DNA of 53,361 bases from Saccharopolyspora aridisoli (GCF_004348445.1 NZ_SMKV01000037.1:1-53361); one strand, 5' to 3'. Counted from the stretch's first letter, positions 44,222 to 53,288 are shown. Translations and numbers: made by a program. The notes: generated by a model from the letters alone, not told the origin.

Positions 44222-45333
44222 CGCGACCCCCTCGGCAGGCCGAGCAACCGCTCGGCGGCGATGTTGCGCTGGACCTCGTTGGTCCCGGCGTAGATCGGGC
44301 CGGCCAGCGAGAAGAGGTATCCCTCGACCCACGAGCTCGTCTCCGCGTCCGGCCCGAGCAGGTCCCAGGCGGTTTCGTGCATCGACGTGTCCAGTTCGGA
44401 CCAGAAGACCTTGTTCAGGCTCGCCTCGGCGCCCAGGCCCGCGCCGTCGAGCACCTTGGTCACCGTCTCGAACGTCGCCAGCCGGTACGCCTGCGCGGAC
44501 ACCCACGCGTCGACCACCCGGTCGTCGTCGAGCCCGCCGGGCAGCTCGGTCAGCTTCCGCGCGGTGGCCAGGAATCGGCCCGGACTGCGCAGCGTGAGCC
44601 CGCGTTCGTTGCTGGCCGTGCTCATCGCGACCCGCCAGCCGTCGCCGACCTCGCCCAGCACGTCGGCGTCCGGTACGAAGACCTCGTCGAGGAACAGCTC
44701 GGCGAAGGCCGGTTTGCCGTCGATCCGCTGGATGGGCCGCACCGTGACCCCGGGCGCGTCCAGCGGGAACAGGAAGTAGGTCAGGCCCTTGTGGCGTGGC
44801 GCGTCCGGGTCGCTGCGGAACAGGCCGAACGCGATGTCGGCGAACGCCGCGCGCGAACTCCACGTCTTGTTGCCGCTGAGCAGCCAGCCGCCGTCGACGC
44901 GGCGCGCGGTCGAGCGGATCCCGGCCAGGTCGCTGCCTGCTTCGGGTTCGGACCACGCCTGCGCCCAGATGTCCTCGCCCGCGGCCATCCGCGGCAGGTA
45001 GCGCTGCTTCTGCTGGTCGGTCCCGTGCTCGAAGAGCGTGGGGGCGAGCAGGAAGATGCCGTTCTGGCTGACGCGACCGGGAGCTCCGGCGGCGTAGTAC
45101 TCCTCCTCGAAGATCACCCACTGCAGCAGCGACGCGCCGCGACCGCCGAACTCCTCGGGCCACGACACCACCGACAAACCCGCTGAGTGCAGCAGCTCCT
45201 CCCACTCGCGGTGCGCGGCGAATCCCTCAGCGGTCTCCAGGGACGGCAGCGGTTCGGCGGGCACGTGCTCGCGCAGCCACGCCCGCACCTCGTCGCGGAA
45301 GGCCAGTTCGGTCTGCGAGAACTCCAGGTCCAC
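44218..45333 (-). CDS. Acyl-CoA dehydrogenase, FadE31-like
   Basis: A 371-residue acyl-CoA dehydrogenase. FAD/substrate motifs are complete: WSEPEAGSDLAG, KTWSSRAAFADIAFGLFRS, and the C-terminal AGPIYAGTNEVQRNIAAERLLGLPRG. GTG at 45333, three bases after the enoyl-CoA hydratase stop. It is probably the FAD-binding, full-length partner of a heteromeric dehydrogenase with the two shorter chains downstream. Expression should be controlled from the KstR2-type site at 46245 through the hydratase gene. Confidence 0.84.
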   Translation of the reverse strand: MDLEFSQTELAFRDEVRAWLREHVPAEPLPSLETAEGFAAHREWEELLHSAGLSVVSWPEEFGGRGASLLQWVIFEEEYYAAGAPGRVSQNGIFLLAPTLFEHGTDQQKQRYLPRMAAGEDIWAQAWSEPEAGSDLAGIRSTARRVDGGWLLSGNKTWSSRAAFADIAFGLFRSDPDAPRHKGLTYFLFPLDAPGVTVRPIQRIDGKPAFAELFLDEVFVPDADVLGEVGDGWRVAMSTASNERGLTLRSPGRFLATARKLTELPGGLDDDRVVDAWVSAQAYRLATFETVTKVLDGAGLGAEASLNKVFWSELDTSMHETAWDLLGPDAETSSWVEGYLFSLAGPIYAGTNEVQRNIAAERLLGLPRGSR

Positions 45334-45336
45334 GGC

Positions 45337-46191
45337 TCACCCACGTTCCCGGTTGGACTTCTTCATGCTGCGCGCGTCCATGCCCGCCAGGGAGTCCTTG
45401 CCGACCTCGGCGTTGTGCGCGTGGGCGAAGTGGTGCAGTCCGAAGGCGGAGTCCATGCCGCTGTGCATGCCCATCAGGTCCTCGGCCTGGTTGATCGCCT
45501 TCTTGGTCAGCGACAGGCCGAACATCGGCATCTCCGCGATGTTGCCCGCCAGGTTCAAGGTCGCGTCGGCGAGCTCCTCGCGCGGCACCACCTGGTTGAC
45601 CATGCCGATCTCGTGGGCCCGCTGCGCGCTCATCCGCCTGCCGGTGAACAGGAACTCCTTGGCTATCCGCGGGCCGAGCATCCACGGGTGGGCGAAGTAC
45701 TCCACCCCGGGGATGCCCATCTTCACCACGGGGTCGGCGAAGAACGCGTCGTCGCTGGCCACGATCAGGTCGCACACCCATGCAAGCATCAGGCCGCCGG
45801 CCACGCAGGCGCCCTGCACGGAGGCGATGGCGGGCTTGGGCATCTCGCGCCAGCGGCGGCACATGCCCAGGTAAACCTCCTGCTCGCGGGCGTAGCGCGA
45901 CTCGCCGCCGGAGTGCTTGGTGTGGTCCCACCACAGGCCCGCCCGACGGGGGTAGCTGACGTCGATGTCGCGCTCGGGCGATCCGATGTCGTGACCGGCG
46001 GAGAAGTGCTTGCCCTCGCCGGCCAGCACGATCACCTTGACCCGGTCGTCCTCGCAGGCCCGGTAGAACGCGTCGTCGAGCGCGTAGGTCATCACCGAGT
46101 TCTGCGCGTTGCGGTAGTCGGGCCGGTTCATCGTCACCACGGCGACCTGGTCGCGGACCTCGTAGTGGACGACCGCTTCTTCTGCTGCCAT
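45337..46191 (-). CDS. Enoyl-CoA hydratase/isomerase family protein
   Basis: A 284-residue crotonase. Oxyanion-hole segments are FSAGHDIGSPE and QGACVAGGLMLAWVCDLIVASDD; the active-site region is MGIPGVEYFAHPW. An insertion rich in Trp/His/Arg (RRAGLWWDHTKHSGGESRYAREQEV, about residues 83-107) marks it as a steroid-type or bulky-substrate member. ATG at 46191 has GGAG upstream. First gene of the minus-strand fadE unit and divergent from fadE30 over a KstR2-type operator. Likely hydrates an enoyl-CoA made by one of the FadE enzymes; the exact step is unassigned. Confidence 0.85.
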   Translation of the reverse strand: MAAEEAVVHYEVRDQVAVVTMNRPDYRNAQNSVMTYALDDAFYRACEDDRVKVIVLAGEGKHFSAGHDIGSPERDIDVSYPRRAGLWWDHTKHSGGESRYAREQEVYLGMCRRWREMPKPAIASVQGACVAGGLMLAWVCDLIVASDDAFFADPVVKMGIPGVEYFAHPWMLGPRIAKEFLFTGRRMSAQRAHEIGMVNQVVPREELADATLNLAGNIAEMPMFGLSLTKKAINQAEDLMGMHSGMDSAFGLHHFAHAHNAEVGKDSLAGMDARSMKKSNRERG

Positions 46192-46244
46192 CGGGAGCTC
46201 CTAGCTCGGCCTTGCGATTGCGGCACGTCGAGGTTAGCCGAACA

Positions 46245-46258
46245 AGCAAGTGCTTGGT
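46245..46258. promoter_or_regulatory. KstR2-type operator between the hydratase gene and fadE30
   Basis: AGCAAGTGCTTGGT fits the KstR2 consensus AnCAAGnnCTTGnT at all ten fixed positions. It sits in the 104-bp gap between divergent starts (46191 and 46296), placed to control both operons, including kstR2 itself. Confidence 0.85.
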
Positions 46259-46295
46259 AGTGTGCCGACGCGGGAACGACGCCGAGGAGGCGGTT

Positions 46296-47486
46296 GTGGA
46301 CCTCACCGACAGCGCCGAGGAAGCGGCCTTCCGCCGCGAAGTCCGGCAGTGGTTGTCCGAGAACCTGACCGGAGAGTTCGCCGAAGCACGAGGACTCGGC
46401 GGCCCCGGACGCGAGCACGAGGGGTTCGACGTGCGGCTCGCGTGGGACCGGCTGCTGGCCGAACACGGGTGGACTTGCCTGGGCTGGCCCGGGGAGTTCG
46501 GGGGGCGCGGAGCCAGCGTCGGCCAGCAGGTCATCTTCCACGAGGAGTACGCCCGTGCTCGGGCGCCGGTGCGCGTCGGCCACATCGGCGAGGAGCTGCT
46601 CGGGCCCACCCTGATGGCCTTCGGCAGCCCCGAGCAGCAGGAGCGGTTCCTGCCCGAGATCGTCGGTGCGCGCGAGCTGTGGTGCCAGGGCTACTCCGAG
46701 CCCGGCGCGGGCTCCGACCTCGCCAACGTCGCCACCACCGCCCGCCTGGAAGGCGATGAGTGGGTGCTCAACGGCCAGAAGGTGTGGACGTCGATGGCGC
46801 ACGTCGCCGACTGGTGCTTCGTGCTCGCCCGCACCGACCCCGAACGGCGCCGCCACCAGGGGCTGTCCTACTTCCTGGTGCCGATGGACCAGCCCGGCAT
46901 CCGGGTGAGCCCGATCATGCAGCTCACCGGCACCTCGGAGTTCAACGAGGTGTTCTTCGACGACGCCCGCACCGCAGCCGGGAACGTCGTCGGCGAGGTC
47001 GGGCAGGGCTGGGAGGTCGCGATGGGCACGCTCGGGTTCGAACGCGGCATCGGAACCGTCGACCAGCAGGTCGTCTTCCGCCGTGAGCTCGCCGAGATCA
47101 CCGAGCAGGCCCGCGCCAGCGGTGCCCTCGGCGACCCGCTGCTGCGCGACCGCATCGCCCGCGCGTGGACCGACCTTGAAGCCCTGCGCTGCACCGTCTT
47201 CCGGTTGCTCGGCGCCGAAGGTCCGCCCGGTCCCGAATCATCGGTGGTCAAGCTGCTGTGGTCGAACTTCCACCGCGAGCTCGGCGAACTCGCCGTGGCG
47301 GTCGCCGGCCCCGACGGGCTCATCGCCCAGGGCGAGCCCTACGACCTCGACAGCCGTCAGCGGCTGTTCTTGTTCACCCGCGCCGACACGATCTACGGCG
47401 GCTCCAACGAGATCCAGCGCAACATCATCGCCGAGCGGGTGCTCGGCCTGCCGCGCGAACCCCGACCCCAGGAGGGCACCCGATGA
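46296..47486 (+). CDS. fadE30: Acyl-CoA dehydrogenase FadE30
   Basis: A 396-residue acyl-CoA dehydrogenase. Motifs: YSEPGAGSDLANVATTA, KVWTSMAHVADWCFVLART, FERGIGT, and C-terminal DTIYGGSNEIQRNIIAERVLGLPREP. In mycobacteria FadE30 dehydrogenates the propionyl side chain of the HIP-derived CoA thioester, the first beta-oxidation step on the C/D-ring remnant. Gene order fadE30-ipdF-kstR2 is close to that of Rv3560c-Rv3559c-Rv3557c. GTG at 46296 with AGGAGG five bases upstream; it overlaps ipdF by 4 bases. The CoA ligase FadD3, next to fadE30 in M. tuberculosis, is absent here. Confidence 0.87.
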   Translation: MDLTDSAEEAAFRREVRQWLSENLTGEFAEARGLGGPGREHEGFDVRLAWDRLLAEHGWTCLGWPGEFGGRGASVGQQVIFHEEYARARAPVRVGHIGEELLGPTLMAFGSPEQQERFLPEIVGARELWCQGYSEPGAGSDLANVATTARLEGDEWVLNGQKVWTSMAHVADWCFVLARTDPERRRHQGLSYFLVPMDQPGIRVSPIMQLTGTSEFNEVFFDDARTAAGNVVGEVGQGWEVAMGTLGFERGIGTVDQQVVFRRELAEITEQARASGALGDPLLRDRIARAWTDLEALRCTVFRLLGAEGPPGPESSVVKLLWSNFHRELGELAVAVAGPDGLIAQGEPYDLDSRQRLFLFTRADTIYGGSNEIQRNIIAERVLGLPREPRPQEGTR

Positions 47487-48256
47487 CCCAGGCCCCGCCC
47501 GCGCACGGACTGCTCAACGGCAAGACCGCGGTGGTCACCGCCGCCGCAGGCACCGGAATCGGCTCGGCGGTCGCGCGCCGGATGCTCGAAGAAGGCGCGC
47601 AGGTGCTCATCAGCGACCGGCACGAGCGCCGGCTCGCCGAGACCTGCGCCGAACTCGCCGAGCTGGCCGGAGCCAAGGTCACCTCAGTGGCCTGCGACGT
47701 CACCGACGAGCCCCAGGTGCAGCGGATGTTCGACACCGCGACCAGCACCTTCGGCCAGGTCGACGTGGTGGTCAACAACGCCGGTCTCGGCGGCACGGCC
47801 TCGATCCTGGAGATGACCGACGAGCAGTGGGACAAGGTCGTCGACGTCACCCTCGGCGGCACCTTCCGCTGCACGCGCGCCGCGACCCGGCTCTTCCGCG
47901 ACCAGGGCAACCCCGGCGTCGTGGTCAACAACGCCTCCGTCGTCGGCTGGCGGGCGCAGGCCGGGCAGTCCCACTACGCGGCCGCCAAGGCCGGGGTCAT
48001 GGCGCTGACCCGCTGCGCCGCGATGGACGCCGCCGCGCTCGGCGTCCGGATCAACGCCGTGGCCCCGAGCCTGGTGATGCACGAGAACCTGGCCAAGGTC
48101 ACCTCCGACGAACTCCTGTCCACGCTCACCCAGCGCGAGGCGTTCGGCCGCTCCGCCGAGCCGTGGGAGATCGCCAACGTGATCGTCTTCCTCGCGTCGG
48201 ACTACTCGACCTACCTCACCGGCGAGGTCATCTCGGTCTCCAACCAGCACCCATGA
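47483..48256 (+). CDS. ipdF: SDR oxidoreductase IpdF (3-hydroxyacyl-CoA dehydrogenase)
   Basis: A 257-residue short-chain dehydrogenase. The Rossmann motif TAAAGTGIG replaces the usual TGxxxGIG, followed by VVNNAG and the catalytic SVVGWRAQAGQSHYAAAK (Ser, Tyr, Lys). It lies between fadE30 and kstR2, as does Rv3559c (IpdF), which oxidises the hydroxyl introduced during HIP side-chain degradation. ATGA overlap with fadE30. The substrate is inferred from synteny. Confidence 0.85.
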   Translation: MTQAPPAHGLLNGKTAVVTAAAGTGIGSAVARRMLEEGAQVLISDRHERRLAETCAELAELAGAKVTSVACDVTDEPQVQRMFDTATSTFGQVDVVVNNAGLGGTASILEMTDEQWDKVVDVTLGGTFRCTRAATRLFRDQGNPGVVVNNASVVGWRAQAGQSHYAAAKAGVMALTRCAAMDAAALGVRINAVAPSLVMHENLAKVTSDELLSTLTQREAFGRSAEPWEIANVIVFLASDYSTYLTGEVISVSNQHP

Positions 48257-48300
48257 CCCTCCGGCGCGCAACGCCGCAGCGGCTTTGAGAGGATGGTCTC

Positions 48301-48927
48301 GTGGTCTCGACCAAGCGCTTGTCCGCACGCAACCGCCCGGCGCGGGAGAACGGCTCCGAACGCCGAGCCGAACTGCTCGCGATCGCCGGCGAGCTGTTCG
48401 CCACCCGTGGGTTCCTCGCGACCACGGTCCGCGACATCGCTGACGCCGCAGGCATCCTCTCCGGCAGCCTCTACCACCACTTCGACTCCAAGGAGGCGAT
48501 GGTGGACGAGATCCTGCGCGAATTCCTCGACGACCAGCGGCAGGCCAACGCCAAGATCATCGAGGAGGCCGAGGACCCGCGCACCGCGCTCACCGAGCTG
48601 ATCAAGCGGTCCTACGCGGCGCTGCGCCAGCACCCGGCCGCGATCGCGATCTTCCAGAACGAGGCCAACTACCTGGCCCAGTTCGAGCGCTTCGACTACC
48701 TGCCCGGTGTGGCCGACGAGTTCGAGAAGACCTGGCTGAAGGTCCTCCAGGAAGGGCAGAAGAGCGGGGTCTTCCGGGAAGACCTCAACGCCAAGCTCAC
48801 CTACCGCTTCATCCGCGACACCGTGTGGACGACCGTCCACTGGTTCAACCCGGGCGGCAAGCTGAGCATCAAGTCCATCGCGGACCAGTACATCAACATC
48901 CTCTGCGACGGCATCGTCACCCGCTGA
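48301..48927 (+). CDS. kstR2: TetR-family repressor KstR2
   Basis: A 208-residue TetR protein. Helix-turn-helix at about residues 22-70 (RRAELLAIAGELFATRGFLA, IADAAGILSGSLYHHFDSKEAMVDEIL). The C-domain (QNEANYLAQFERFDYLPGVADEFEKTW; TVWTTVHWFNPGGKLSIKSIADQY) matches my recollection of mycobacterial KstR2. KstR2 is derepressed by HIP-CoA. Three matches to its palindrome at 39579, 46245 and 52414 support the call. It is the third gene after fadE30-ipdF, so it is autoregulated through the site at 46245. GTG start. Confidence 0.9.
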   Translation: MVSTKRLSARNRPARENGSERRAELLAIAGELFATRGFLATTVRDIADAAGILSGSLYHHFDSKEAMVDEILREFLDDQRQANAKIIEEAEDPRTALTELIKRSYAALRQHPAAIAIFQNEANYLAQFERFDYLPGVADEFEKTWLKVLQEGQKSGVFREDLNAKLTYRFIRDTVWTTVHWFNPGGKLSIKSIADQYINILCDGIVTR

Positions 48928-48929
48928 CG

Positions 48930-48969
48930 CGCGAAGTTCGACTCCGGAGCCCGGGCGTCGAACTTCGCG
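48930..48969. terminator. Bidirectional terminator between kstR2 and ipdC
   Basis: CGCGAAGTTCGAC (48930-48942) pairs perfectly with GTCGAACTTCGCG (48957-48969), loop 14 nt, between convergent operons. Confidence 0.8.
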
Positions 48970-48977
48970 GGTCGTGG

Positions 48978-50045
48978 TCACGTGGTGAGCGCGCCGGCCC
49001 GTCGGAGGGTGCTCGCCGCTTCGGCGACGAGGTCGTCGATGAGCTCCTCGCAGCTCGGGAGCTCGTCGATCATGCCGACGACCTGGCCCGCGGGGAGGAC
49101 CCCGGCTTCCGGATGACCGTCCACCAGGGCCGACTTGATGAGCATCGGCGTGTTGGCGGCGAGCAGGACGCGGTGCAGCGGGAGCTTCTGGGCCTTGCGC
49201 ATGGCCAACCCGTCGGTGACGAGCTGCCGCCACGACATGCCCGTGAGCGACTTGAAAGCCACCGCCTGGCGCAGCGCGTCCGGGAGACGGCGGAGCAGCC
49301 CCCGCGACTCGGCTGATTCGGTGAGATCGGTGCGCAGCATCCGGTGCGGCAGACCGTCCACCTGGGACGTGACGACGGTGTCGCCGACCTGGGCCTCCAA
49401 GTAGGAGCGCTTGACCTCGTCCGGAACACGGCTGTCGGTGGTGAGCAGGAAGCGGGTCCCCATCGCCACTCCCGCCGCGCCGTAGCACAGCGCAGCGGCC
49501 AGGCCGCGGCCGTCGAAGAAACCGCCCGCGGCGATGACCGGGATGTCCACCGCGTCCACCACCTGCGGCAGCAGCAGGGTCGTGGCCACCGCGCCGGTGT
49601 GCCCGCCGCCCTCGCCGCCCTGCACCAGCACCGCGTCCGCGCCCCACGCCGCGACCTTCTCGGCGTGCCTGCGGGCGCCGATGGACGGGATCACCACGAC
49701 CCCGGCGTCCTTGAGCTTGCCGATGAGCCGCTGCGACGGCGCGAGCGCGAACGAGGCAACTTTCACGCCCTCGCGGATGAGCAGGTCGACGCGCTCCTCC
49801 GCGTCACCGGCGTCGGCGCGCAGGTTCACCCCGAACGGCTCGCCGGTGCGCTCCTTGACCTCGCGAACCGCGTCGGTGAGCTGCGGCAACGTCATCGTCG
49901 CCGAGGCCAGCACGCCCAGCCCGCCCGCGTTCGCGGTCGCCGAGACCAGGCTCGGCCCGGCCACCCAGCCCATGCCCGTTTGCACGATCGGGTGGCGCAC
50001 GCCGGTCAGGTCGCACAGCGGCGTGCGCAGCAGCTGCTCGGTCAC
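48978..50045 (-). CDS. ipdC: IpdC, nitronate-monooxygenase-family flavoprotein
   Basis: A 355-residue FMN-binding TIM barrel of the nitronate monooxygenase/2-nitropropane dioxygenase family. Motifs: PIVQTGMGWVAGPSLVSATANAGGLGVL, VQGGEGGGHTG, and PVIAAGGFFDGRGLAAALCYGAAGVAMGTRFL. Last gene of echA20-ipdA-ipdB-ipdC, the order of Rv3550-Rv3553, where IpdC is a flavin-dependent enzyme required for HIP degradation. GTG at 50045 overlaps the ipdB stop (GTGA). Activity on nitroalkanes is unlikely here. Confidence 0.88.
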   Translation of the reverse strand: MTEQLLRTPLCDLTGVRHPIVQTGMGWVAGPSLVSATANAGGLGVLASATMTLPQLTDAVREVKERTGEPFGVNLRADAGDAEERVDLLIREGVKVASFALAPSQRLIGKLKDAGVVVIPSIGARRHAEKVAAWGADAVLVQGGEGGGHTGAVATTLLLPQVVDAVDIPVIAAGGFFDGRGLAAALCYGAAGVAMGTRFLLTTDSRVPDEVKRSYLEAQVGDTVVTSQVDGLPHRMLRTDLTESAESRGLLRRLPDALRQAVAFKSLTGMSWRQLVTDGLAMRKAQKLPLHRVLLAANTPMLIKSALVDGHPEAGVLPAGQVVGMIDELPSCEELIDDLVAEAASTLRRAGALTT

Positions 50046-50785
50046 GCCGAAACCTCCTCGTCCCGCAACCCTCTCGGGTCGATCCGGTCGCGGATCAGGG
50101 CGAGCTCGTCGTCGGTCGGCAACCGGGTCTCGGCGACCTCGTCGACGGCGAGCTCGAAACCGGTCTTGTCCCGGACCTCCTCCACGCTCACCCCGGGGTG
50201 CACCGAACGCAGCCGCATCGAGCCGTCCGGGCCACGGAAGTCCATCACCGCCAGGTCGGTCACCACGACCTGCACGTCGTGGTGCTTCGCGCTGACCTGA
50301 CGCGCCCGGTCGTGCCCGACACCGGCCACCAGGTCCACGGCTTCGACGAAGATCTTGGTGCTGTGGTTGGGGACCCAGTAGTTCGTCGTGTGGTTGACCG
50401 AGTTGCCCGGTGCCCCGCGGACCCCGATCAGCTGCACCTTGGGCTGCGCCCAGTCGCCGATGCGGGAGATGTTCTGGTTGCCGAACCGGTCCACTTGCGA
50501 GGCACCCATCATCACCCGGCGCTTCCCGCCCGCCAGCAGGTCGAGGACCTTGCCGTAGGGCAGCCAGCCCTCGACCGTGGCGGTGGACTCCTCGCCCAGC
50601 GGCGGTGTTCCGGCGATCAGCATCGCCTCGCCGTCGGAGAGCAGCAGCTCGGGAGCCGTGGTCAGCCGCGCCAGGCGGGCGCCGATCGAGGGGATCGTGC
50701 CGAACGGCGAGGCGATGACCGAACCCGCGTCGGCGAAGCTGTCCGCGCAGGCCACCGCGCAGACCTCGGCCCTGGTGATCGTCAT
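50042..50785 (-). CDS. ipdB: IpdB, beta subunit of the ring-C-opening CoA hydrolase
   Basis: A 247-residue class I CoA-transferase-fold beta subunit (LLLSDGEAMLIAG; KRRVMMGASQVDRFGNQNIS; GAPGNSVNHTTNYWVPNHS; VVVTDLAVMDF). With IpdA it forms the IpdAB complex, which in mycobacteria and rhodococci hydrolyses the ring-C carbon-carbon bond of the EchA20 product (COCHEA-CoA), not a CoA transfer. ATG at 50785 overlaps the ipdA stop (ATGA), giving co-translation of the two subunits. Confidence 0.9.
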   Translation of the reverse strand: MTITRAEVCAVACADSFADAGSVIASPFGTIPSIGARLARLTTAPELLLSDGEAMLIAGTPPLGEESTATVEGWLPYGKVLDLLAGGKRRVMMGASQVDRFGNQNISRIGDWAQPKVQLIGVRGAPGNSVNHTTNYWVPNHSTKIFVEAVDLVAGVGHDRARQVSAKHHDVQVVVTDLAVMDFRGPDGSMRLRSVHPGVSVEEVRDKTGFELAVDEVAETRLPTDDELALIRDRIDPRGLRDEEVSA

Positions 50786-51651
50786 GCCGGCACCTCCGCG
50801 CGCGCGTGGAACTCCTCGACGGCCGCTTGGTAGTCCGCTTCGTCCCCGTCGAGGAACTCGGCGCGGAACGCCTCCCACCGCTCGGGTTTCGCGCTGGCGA
50901 CGTAGTGCCGCTGGAAGGCCTCGTCGCGGCCGTAGTCGGGCACGCAGCTGGTGAAGTGCGCGCCGTGCGGCGTTTCCACCACGCCCTGCGGGTGGAGGCG
51001 GTTGATCAGCAGCGTTTGCGGGGGAGCGGCCTCGGTGAGCTCCTCGGTCGCGACGATCCGCTCGCAGCTGAGGAAGCTCGTCTCGGCCGCCGCGCACATC
51101 AGGTCGTCGAAGTACGGGTCGGGGCCGAGGTACTGGCCGTTGCCGTAGCGGTCGGCGCGGTTCATGTGCACCAGCGCGACGTCCAGTTCCAGCGCTGGCA
51201 TCGCGACCAGCTCCTCGTCGTCGGCGTAGGGGGAGCGGACGGTGCGCAGGTCCGGGTTCAGCGCCATCACGTCGGAACCGAGTCCAGCGCGCGTGGGCAG
51301 GAACGGCAGTCGCGCCGCGGCCGCGCGGAGCCCCGCCAGCACCATGCCCTCGTCGTACTCGGCCACGTCGAGCTCTCCGCGCTGGCGGGCCGCTCGGAAG
51401 TGCGGGTCGAGCGGGATCGAGTCCAGCGAGACGAATCCGTAGACGACCTTGCGGAGCTTGCCCGCGGCGCACAGCAATCCGACGTCCGGACCGCCGTAGG
51501 ACACCAGCGTCAGGTCCTCGAGGTCGGAGCGCAGGATCGCGCGCACCAGCGCCATCGGCTTGCGCCGCGAGCCCCAGCCACCGATGCCGATCGTCATGCC
51601 GTTGCGCAGGTGGGAGACCACCTCGTCGACGGTCAGCTGCTTGTCCTGCAC
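50782..51651 (-). CDS. ipdA: IpdA, alpha subunit of the ring-C-opening CoA hydrolase
   Basis: A 289-residue class I CoA-transferase-fold alpha subunit: MTIGIGGWGSRRKPMALVRAILR, LVSYGGPDVG, AYVHMNR-like DVALVHMNRADRYGNGQYLGPDPYFDDLM, and SCERIVATEELTEAA. It is the partner of IpdB, with which it is translationally coupled. GTG at 51651, directly abutting the echA20 stop codon. In the pathway it acts just after EchA20. Confidence 0.9.
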   Translation of the reverse strand: MQDKQLTVDEVVSHLRNGMTIGIGGWGSRRKPMALVRAILRSDLEDLTLVSYGGPDVGLLCAAGKLRKVVYGFVSLDSIPLDPHFRAARQRGELDVAEYDEGMVLAGLRAAAARLPFLPTRAGLGSDVMALNPDLRTVRSPYADDEELVAMPALELDVALVHMNRADRYGNGQYLGPDPYFDDLMCAAAETSFLSCERIVATEELTEAAPPQTLLINRLHPQGVVETPHGAHFTSCVPDYGRDEAFQRHYVASAKPERWEAFRAEFLDGDEADYQAAVEEFHARAEVPA

Positions 51652-52401
51652 CTACGCCTCCTTCTCGCGGCCGAACTCGGCGCGGATCTCGTCCGACACC
51701 CCGGTGAGGTTGAGCTCGAAGGTGAAGCCCTGCTCGAACCGGTAGCTGCGGTTGACGTCCACCGGGTCGATGCCGTTGAGCGCGGCCTTGGCCTTGCGGA
51801 TCACCAGCGGGTTCTTGGCCGCGATGTCGGCGGCCACCTCCAGCGCGGCGTCCAGGAGCCCTTCGCGCGCAACGACCTCGTGCACCGAGCCGAACTCGGC
51901 CAGCTGCTGAGCGGTGGCCGTCTGCCCGGTGTAGAACATGGCGCGCATCATGTGCTGCGGCACCAGGCGGGACAGGTGCGTGGCCGCGCCCAGGGCTCCC
52001 CGGTCCACCTCCGGCAGGCCGAAGGTCGCGTCGTCGCTGGCAACGATCACGTCGGAGTTCCCGACCAGGCCGATGCCGCCGCCCACGCAGAACCCCTGCA
52101 CCGCGCTGATGACCGGCACCGGGCACTCGTAGACGGCCTTGAACGCCTCGTAGCAGCCGTTGTTGACGGCGACGAGCTTGTCGTGGCCGGGGTCGGCGGC
52201 CAGTTCCTTGATGTCCACACCCGCGTTGAAGCCGCGTCCCTCGGCGCGCAGCACCACGACCCGGGTCTGCGGTTCGGCGCCGCTGTCGCGCAGCGCCTCG
52301 GCGAGGTCGAACCAGCCCTTGACCGGCAGTGCGTTCACCGGTGGGTGGTCGACGGTGAGGACCACGATTCCGCCGTCCCGCCGTTCGATGTGCGTGCCCA
52401 T
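51652..52401 (-). CDS. echA20: EchA20, ring-D-opening crotonase-family hydrolase
   Basis: A 249-residue crotonase. Oxyanion-hole segments FNAGVDIKELAADPGHDK and QGFCVGGGIGLVGNSDVIVASDDATFGLPEVDRGALGAATHLSRLVP. In steroid degradation EchA20 hydrolyses the five-membered D ring of the HIP-derived enoyl-CoA. ATG at 52401, first gene of echA20-ipdABC. The KstR2-type site lies 13 bp upstream, so repression should be direct. Length matches Rv3550 (about 247). Confidence 0.88.
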   Translation of the reverse strand: MGTHIERRDGGIVVLTVDHPPVNALPVKGWFDLAEALRDSGAEPQTRVVVLRAEGRGFNAGVDIKELAADPGHDKLVAVNNGCYEAFKAVYECPVPVISAVQGFCVGGGIGLVGNSDVIVASDDATFGLPEVDRGALGAATHLSRLVPQHMMRAMFYTGQTATAQQLAEFGSVHEVVAREGLLDAALEVAADIAAKNPLVIRKAKAALNGIDPVDVNRSYRFEQGFTFELNLTGVSDEIRAEFGREKEA

Positions 52402-52413
52402 GCCACCTGCCAA

Positions 52414-52427
52414 ACCTAGCACTTGTT
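52414..52427. promoter_or_regulatory. KstR2-type operator between echA20 and the SDR gene
   Basis: ACCTAGCACTTGTT matches AnCAAGnnCTTGnT at 9 of 10 fixed positions (T instead of A at position 4). It lies in the 94-bp gap between divergent genes and would control both. Confidence 0.75.
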
Positions 52428-52495
52428 TGGTTGGGTTGTTACCGTAGCAACACCGCAGGACACCCCGCCAGGGGCGAGAACGCAGGGAGCGGCGG

Positions 52496-53248
52496 ATGGG
52501 CATCGAGATCGACCTCACCGGCCGGGTCGTGCTGGTGACAGGGGGAACCCGGGGCCTCGGCGCGGGCATCGCCGAGACGTTCCTGCGCGCCGGGGCGGAG
52601 GTCCACGTCTGCGCCCGCAAACCGGTCGACGAGCTGCCCTCGCACGGCTCGGCCACCGCGCACTTCGCGCAGGTCGACGTCCGGGAGAGCGAGCAGGTCG
52701 CCGAGCTGATCAGCAACATCCGGCAGCGCTCCGGGCGGTTGGACGTGCTGGTCAACAACGCGGGTGGCACGCCGGTCGCCGACACCGCCAGCGCGTCGAT
52801 CCGGTTGCACCGCAAGGTCGTCGAGCTGAACCTGATCGCCCCGTTGCTGCTCGCCCAGCACGCGCGGGACGCGCTCGTGGAGTCCGGGGGCTCGATCATC
52901 AACATCAGCAGCGTCTCCGGGCGCCGTCCCTCACCGGGCACGGCGGCCTACGGAGCCGCCAAGGCGGGCTTGGACAACCTCACCGGCACGCTCGCCCAGG
53001 AACTCGCACCCGACGTGCGCGTCAACGGCGTGGTCGTGGGGCTGGTCCGCTCGGAGGACCAAGCCGACCACTACGGCGACACCGACCTGAGCTCGATCGT
53101 CCCCATGGGACGCCTGGCCGAGCCTTCCGACGTCGGCAACGCCAGCCTCTTCCTGGCCTCACCGCTGGCCTCCTACGTCACCGGTTCGACGATCACCGTC
53201 GACGGTGGAGGCGAACGAACGGCCTACCTCAACGCAATCCGCTCCTGA
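52496..53248 (+). CDS. SDR oxidoreductase of the KstR2 regulon (Rv3548c/Rv3549c-like)
   Basis: A 250-residue short-chain dehydrogenase: VTGGTRGLGAGIAE cofactor motif, VLVNNAG, and catalytic SSVSGRRPSPGTAAYGAAKAG (Ser, Tyr, Lys). It ends in a classical SDR C-terminus (ASYVTGSTITVDGGG). Divergent from echA20 and sharing its operator, exactly as the SDR genes flank echA20 in M. tuberculosis. Probably oxidises a hydroxyacyl-CoA of the C/D-ring route, but the step is not known to me. ATG at 52496; GGGAGC upstream serves as a weak ribosome binding site. Confidence 0.84.
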   Translation: MGIEIDLTGRVVLVTGGTRGLGAGIAETFLRAGAEVHVCARKPVDELPSHGSATAHFAQVDVRESEQVAELISNIRQRSGRLDVLVNNAGGTPVADTASASIRLHRKVVELNLIAPLLLAQHARDALVESGGSIINISSVSGRRPSPGTAAYGAAKAGLDNLTGTLAQELAPDVRVNGVVVGLVRSEDQADHYGDTDLSSIVPMGRLAEPSDVGNASLFLASPLASYVTGSTITVDGGGERTAYLNAIRS

Positions 53249-53288
53249 CCACAACAACCCCAAGTCCGTCTCCTCCCCACGAGACCTC